Shown one piece after another: positions 5,984 to 8,641 of a stretch of 8,641 nt of DNA. A program made the translations under genes and the position numbers. The stretch comes from an uncultured Pseudomonadota bacterium (GTDB lineage: Bacteria; Myxococcota_A; UBA796; CAJQPC01): the NCBI GenBank assembly GCA_937915955.1, contig CALGIB010000269.1, positions 1 through 8,641 of the forward strand, written 5' to 3'. Below the pieces are notes generated by a model. The model ran no database searches. It was not told the DNA's origin and was given only the letters and a program-made list of their open reading frames with translations. Numbering within the stretch: the stretch's first letter is position 1; every line of letters starts with the position of its first letter.

Positions 5984-6828
5984 GTGAAGAGCCTCCCGCC
6001 GCGCTGCTTCAGCCCGGCGTCGATCAGGGCCTGGACCGCCTCGCCCACCTTGGCGGCGGCCTCGGCCACGGCGTCGGGGTCGTCGGCGTCCTGGGGGCGG
6101 TAGTCGCGGTCGGTGGGGATGGGGTCGCCGTAGTGGATGTGGTAGCGCACCGGCATCGGCAGCGGCGTGGCCGGGACGGGCACGTAGGGCAGGCCCAGCA
6201 GCTTGCCCAGGCGGTCCAGCCGCGCGATCTGGGGCATCTGCTCCTCGGGACCGATGAAGGCCACCGGGATGACGGGGGCCCCGTGGCGGATGGCCAGCTC
6301 GGCGTGGCCGACGCGCCACTTCTGCAGCTTGTACCGGTCGCGGAAGTGCTTGCCGATGCCCGGGGTGCCCTCGGGGAAGATCATCAGCAGCTCGCCCGAG
6401 CCCAGCAGCGCGCGGGCGTTGCCGCGGCTGCCGCCGACCATGCCGCCGCGCGCGAAGAAGGTGCCGACCACCGGCAGCGTCGGCACGAAGTGATCCGCCA
6501 CAGGCCGGGGGATGCGCCCCACCTTCAGGACCACGTCCGCCCAAAGCATCATGCCGTCGGTGGGGACGGTGCCCGAGTGGTTGCTGGCCAGGACCCCGGG
6601 CCCGGTCTTCGGCACCTTCTCGTTTCCGAAGGACTGCACCCGGAAGTAGCTGTCGTAGAGCGGCTTGGCCGCGCACAGCCCCAGCTTGACGAAGTCGCGG
6701 TGCAGGCCGAAGGCGTCGTAGCCGTGGCCGGCGTCCCCGGGCATCGGGAGCCGGTCCACGTAGGCCAGCGTCTCCGCGTCGAGGCGGGCCTGAGCGATCG
6801 TGCGGGCCAGGAGCGGCGGCATGGGCAT
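5980..6828 (-). CDS. Lysophospholipid-type acyltransferase (PlsC/LPLAT superfamily)
   Basis: The protein has 282 aa. The acyltransferase core has NHSGTVPTDG (83-92) with the presumed catalytic His84 and Asp91, a VVGTFFARGGMVGGSRGNA block (120-138), and FPEGTPGIGK (151-160), the FPEG motif that binds the acyl acceptor. PVIPVAFIGPEE (185-196) matches the V-P-V strand of the fold. The spacing is HX6D instead of the HX4D of PlsC. Similar NHSGxxPxDG motifs occur in a subfamily paired with SDR genes, so the spacing may be characteristic of that group. It would move an acyl group onto a lipid or other acceptor at the inner membrane; the substrate is unknown. Two ATGs are possible, 6828 and 6822 (MPMPP), and neither has a clear Shine-Dalgarno. 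This is the first gene of the minus-strand unit, and its stop overlaps the SDR start by four bases (GTGA). Confidence 0.9.
   Translation of the reverse strand: MPMPPLLARTIAQARLDAETLAYVDRLPMPGDAGHGYDAFGLHRDFVKLGLCAAKPLYDSYFRVQSFGNEKVPKTGPGVLASNHSGTVPTDGMMLWADVVLKVGRIPRPVADHFVPTLPVVGTFFARGGMVGGSRGNARALLGSGELLMIFPEGTPGIGKHFRDRYKLQKWRVGHAELAIRHGAPVIPVAFIGPEEQMPQIARLDRLGKLLGLPYVPVPATPLPMPVRYHIHYGDPIPTDRDYRPQDADDPDAVAEAAAKVGEAVQALIDAGLKQRGGRLFT
5992..5997 (-). promoter_or_regulatory. Shine-Dalgarno site for the SDR-like gene
   Basis: GGGAGG on the minus strand lies eight bases before the GTG at 5983 and inside the last codons of the acyltransferase gene. It supports the GTG over the later ATG at 5959. 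Confidence 0.7.
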
Positions 6829-6885
6829 GGCGCGGATCTATCACGAACCCAGGTAGATTCTCCCTTGGCGTGACCGGAGGTCTCC
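6829..6885. promoter_or_regulatory. Divergent intergenic region, probable back-to-back promoters
   Basis: These 57 bases separate the minus-strand unit from the plus-strand surface lipoprotein gene and must hold the start signals for at least the first gene of each. A perfect 5-bp inverted repeat, ATCTA (6836-6840) and TAGAT (6854-6858), is 13 bp apart. Each arm belongs to a weak -10-like hexamer pointing outward: TAGATT on plus (6854-6859), about 27 bases before the TTG start, and TAGATC on minus (6840-6835), preceded by an extended TG. No convincing -35 hexamer is visible on either strand. The minus-strand hexamer would place a transcript start at or near the acyltransferase ATG, which has no Shine-Dalgarno. 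Confidence 0.4.
6876..6880 (+). promoter_or_regulatory. Shine-Dalgarno site deciding the TTG start of the surface lipoprotein
   Basis: GGAGG ends five bases before TTG at 6886. An in-frame TGA at 6871-6873 rules out a longer protein, and the next conventional start, ATG at 6904, would leave too little signal sequence before the lipobox Cys. Confidence 0.7.
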
Positions 6886-8641
6886 TTGATCCTGACGACC
6901 CTGATGCTGCTGAGCTGCGCCCCCGACGTGTCGCTGGCCCGCGAGGCCAACGAGGCGCCCGGCGCCAGCATCCAGTCCCCCACGGGCGACACCATCTTCG
7001 CCTCGGGCCAGGTCATCGAGTTCGTCGGCGCGGTGGGCGACCCCAACGGCCTGTCCGACATCGCGACCTTGATCTGGAACAGCAGCATCGACGGCGAGCT
7101 GGGCAACGCGACGCTGGTCGCGCCGGACTCCGAGGGCCGCACCGTGGTGCAGACCGTGCTGTCCCCCGGCACCCACGCCATCACGCTGGCGGTCACCGAC
7201 TACGCGGGCCTCGGCGACCAGGACTCGATCACGGTGACGGTGACCTCGGATGGGGGCATGGAGGCCTACATCACGATGCCTTCGGACATCTCGACGGCCT
7301 TCATCGGTCAGACCGTTGAGCTCGCGGGGGTGGTGACCGCGACGCACGTCGAGGTCGAGGGGCTGCTGGTCAGCTGGCTGGTGGAGCCCGAGGGGGGAGG
7401 CAACGCCGCGTCGTTCGACTCGGGCAACCCCGACGGTGATGGGCTGGTGGACTCCAGCTGGGTGGCCGAGATGGGCGACTGGGAGCTCATCCTGCTGGCC
7501 GAGGACGACTGGGGCAACAGCGCCGAGGACCGCGTGCTCATCTCGGTGAGGGACCCCGACGAGCTGGACCAGGACGGCGACGACTACACGCCGGCCGAGG
7601 GCGACTGCGACGACTACGACTCCAGCACGAACCCCGGCGCCGACGAGATCTGCAACGACGGCGTCGACAACGACTGCTCCGGCGTCGTGGACGACAAGGA
7701 CGTGGACGGCGACGGGCACATCGACGAGGACTGCACGGACTACGCGGGCGCCGATCCGGTCGACGACTGCGACGACACCCTGGCCACGGTGAACCCCGAT
7801 CAGCGCGACGCCCCCGACCTGGACTACCTGGACGAGGACTGCGACGGCGTCGACGGTGACATCGACGACAGCGTGTTCCTGGACCCCTTCCACGGCAACG
7901 ACAGCAACACCGGCAAGACCCCGGACAGCCCGCTGAAGACCTTCGACAAGGCGGTCACGAAGGTAGGCAACACCGGTCGTTCCTGGATCCTCATCGCCGA
8001 GGGCACGCTGAGCCTGGGCAGCTTCGCCGAGGGCGTGGGCCTGGCCGGCGGCTACGACGAGGACTTCGCCCGCTACGGCGACATCCTGCCCGAGCTGGCC
8101 TTCTCCTCGACCGGCGCCAGCGTGTCCGGCTGGTCCACCAGCACCGAGTGGCAGCAGGTCGAGATCAGCTCGGACAGCGCCTCGGGCAACGGCAAGAGCA
8201 GCATCGCGCTCACGGTGATCGGCAGCTCCAACCTGTACCTGAACGCGGTGACGCTCAGCGCCGGGCAGGGCAGCGACGGGGACGACGGGGACAGCGGCTC
8301 CAAGGGCGGCTCGGTCAGCGACGGCAGCGACGGCAAGGACGGCTGCGAGGACAGCTCCGGCTTCTGTGACTCGTGCAGCAAGCCCAGCGTCGGCGGCGGC
8401 GGCAGCAGCACCTGCAACGACGGCGGCGACGGCGGCTCACCGGGCAAGGAATACGGCTCGGGCAGCTCGGGGAGCAGCGGGATCGGCTCGGGTGGCGGCG
8501 GCGGATCGGGCGGCAGCTACACCAAGAACGGCAGCAGCGGCAGCGCGGGCACCGACGGCGGCGACGGCAGCGACGGGTCCGGCGGCATCTCCATCGGGAG
8601 CTTCTCGGCCGGCGGCTACGCGGTCTCCAGCGGCTCGGACG
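6886..8641 (+). CDS. Large surface lipoprotein: two Ig-like domains, MopE-like metal-binding segment, beta-helix-like region with Gly-rich tract (3' end off window)
   Basis: The frame is open from TTG at 6886 to the right edge (585 codons seen, no stop). It begins MILTTLMLLSC with the lipobox LLSC and acylated Cys11. Residues about 27-121 look Ig/PKD-like, from ASIQSPTGDTIFASGQ to a strand GTHAITLAVTDYAG; about 126-222 form a second such domain. Residues 228-325 are Asp-rich, with DQDGDD (228-233), GDCDD (239-243), NPGADEICNDGVDNDCSG (249-266) and DVDGDGHIDEDC (272-283), the pattern of MopE-like and myxobacterial Ca/Cu-binding repeats. GNDSNTGKTPDSPLKTF (337-353) is the usual lead-in to a DUF1565-type right-handed beta-helix, followed by WILIAEGT and LAGGYDEDF. 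From about 460 the chain turns Gly/Ser/Asp-rich with four cysteines (487, 494, 497, 510). It is probably exported to the outer surface for adhesion or a matrix role; this is inference. Confidence 0.9.
   Translation, partial: MILTTLMLLSCAPDVSLAREANEAPGASIQSPTGDTIFASGQVIEFVGAVGDPNGLSDIATLIWNSSIDGELGNATLVAPDSEGRTVVQTVLSPGTHAITLAVTDYAGLGDQDSITVTVTSDGGMEAYITMPSDISTAFIGQTVELAGVVTATHVEVEGLLVSWLVEPEGGGNAASFDSGNPDGDGLVDSSWVAEMGDWELILLAEDDWGNSAEDRVLISVRDPDELDQDGDDYTPAEGDCDDYDSSTNPGADEICNDGVDNDCSGVVDDKDVDGDGHIDEDCTDYAGADPVDDCDDTLATVNPDQRDAPDLDYLDEDCDGVDGDIDDSVFLDPFHGNDSNTGKTPDSPLKTFDKAVTKVGNTGRSWILIAEGTLSLGSFAEGVGLAGGYDEDFARYGDILPELAFSSTGASVSGWSTSTEWQQVEISSDSASGNGKSSIALTVIGSSNLYLNAVTLSAGQGSDGDDGDSGSKGGSVSDGSDGKDGCEDSSGFCDSCSKPSVGGGGSSTCNDGGDGGSPGKEYGSGSSGSSGIGSGGGGGSGGSYTKNGSSGSAGTDGGDGSDGSGGISIGSFSAGGYAVSSGSD
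8263..8586 (+). repeat. Low-complexity Gly/Ser/Asp-coding tract
   Basis: Codons for residues about 460-567 are dominated by GGC, AGC and GAC, giving irregular collagen-like steps such as GSDGDDGDSGSKGG and GGGGGSGG. There is no fixed unit length. A four-cysteine loop (487-510) interrupts the tract. Sequence after 8587 (ISIGSFSAGGYAV) returns to strand-like residues, so the tract looks like a loop inserted in the beta-helix. Confidence 0.75.

Noticed and set aside
5984..6844. Upstream extension of the SDR frame through the acyltransferase gene (615 codons in total)
   Set aside because: The extension is Pro/Arg/Ala-rich out-of-frame translation of the acyltransferase. GTG at 5983 with GGGAGG eight bases upstream is the real start.
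6841..7893. A 350-codon minus-strand open frame opposite the surface lipoprotein
   Set aside because: It reads as Val/Gly/Arg/His-rich low-complexity sequence, while the plus strand has a lipobox, Ig-like and MopE-like domains in one unbroken frame.
8263..8586. Tandem repeat array or CRISPR-like structure
   Set aside because: The repetition is irregular codon-level Gly/Ser/Asp bias inside one open frame, with no constant unit or spacer.

Overview
The window is very GC-rich and densely coding, with little intergenic space and GTG and TTG starts. It carries short-signal lipoproteins with a DTADS-type linker, and a large secreted protein with a MopE-like Asp/Cys metal-binding segment, a beta-helix-like segment and a Gly/Ser/Asp-rich tract. 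This mix suggests a Myxococcota (former Deltaproteobacteria) or related bacterium. That is an inference from gene style; no rRNA or marker gene is present.

Layout. Positions 6828 down to 1 hold seven minus-strand genes in what looks like one transcription unit. In transcription order they are: a lysophospholipid-type acyltransferase (5980-6828); an atypical SDR/NAD-epimerase-like protein (4997-5983, 4-nt GTGA overlap); an SLC12-type cation-chloride cotransporter homologue (2778-4997, 1-nt TGATG overlap); a small membrane protein with a TrkH-like pore-loop signature and an RCK_C/TrkA_C domain (2016-2696, after an 81-nt gap with a hairpin); an unrecognised lipoprotein (1314-1991); a CPA2-type cation/proton antiporter (63-1277); and the first 20 codons of a TrkA_N/RCK Rossmann protein (1-61, running off the left edge). 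On the plus strand, 6886-8641 is the 5' part of a large surface lipoprotein that stays open to the right edge. The two directions share a 57-nt divergent intergenic region.

How the genes may work together. The first two genes look like a lipid-modifying pair and are translationally coupled to the cotransporter. The rest of the unit looks like cation homeostasis: an SLC12 carrier, a pore-loop/RCK_C protein, a CPA2 antiporter and a separate Rossmann subunit, which together resemble a Kef/Trk system split into pieces, with a lipoprotein in the middle. No single gene is of a wholly unknown type except that lipoprotein. The unusual points are the combination and several departures from key motifs: the SDR lacks YxxxK, the SLC12 protein lacks the TM3 tyrosines, and the antiporter has Ala-Glu where the family usually has an Asp pair.

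No tRNA, rRNA, CRISPR array, insertion sequence, phage gene or attachment site was seen. The long open frames opposite the real genes are compositional shadows.
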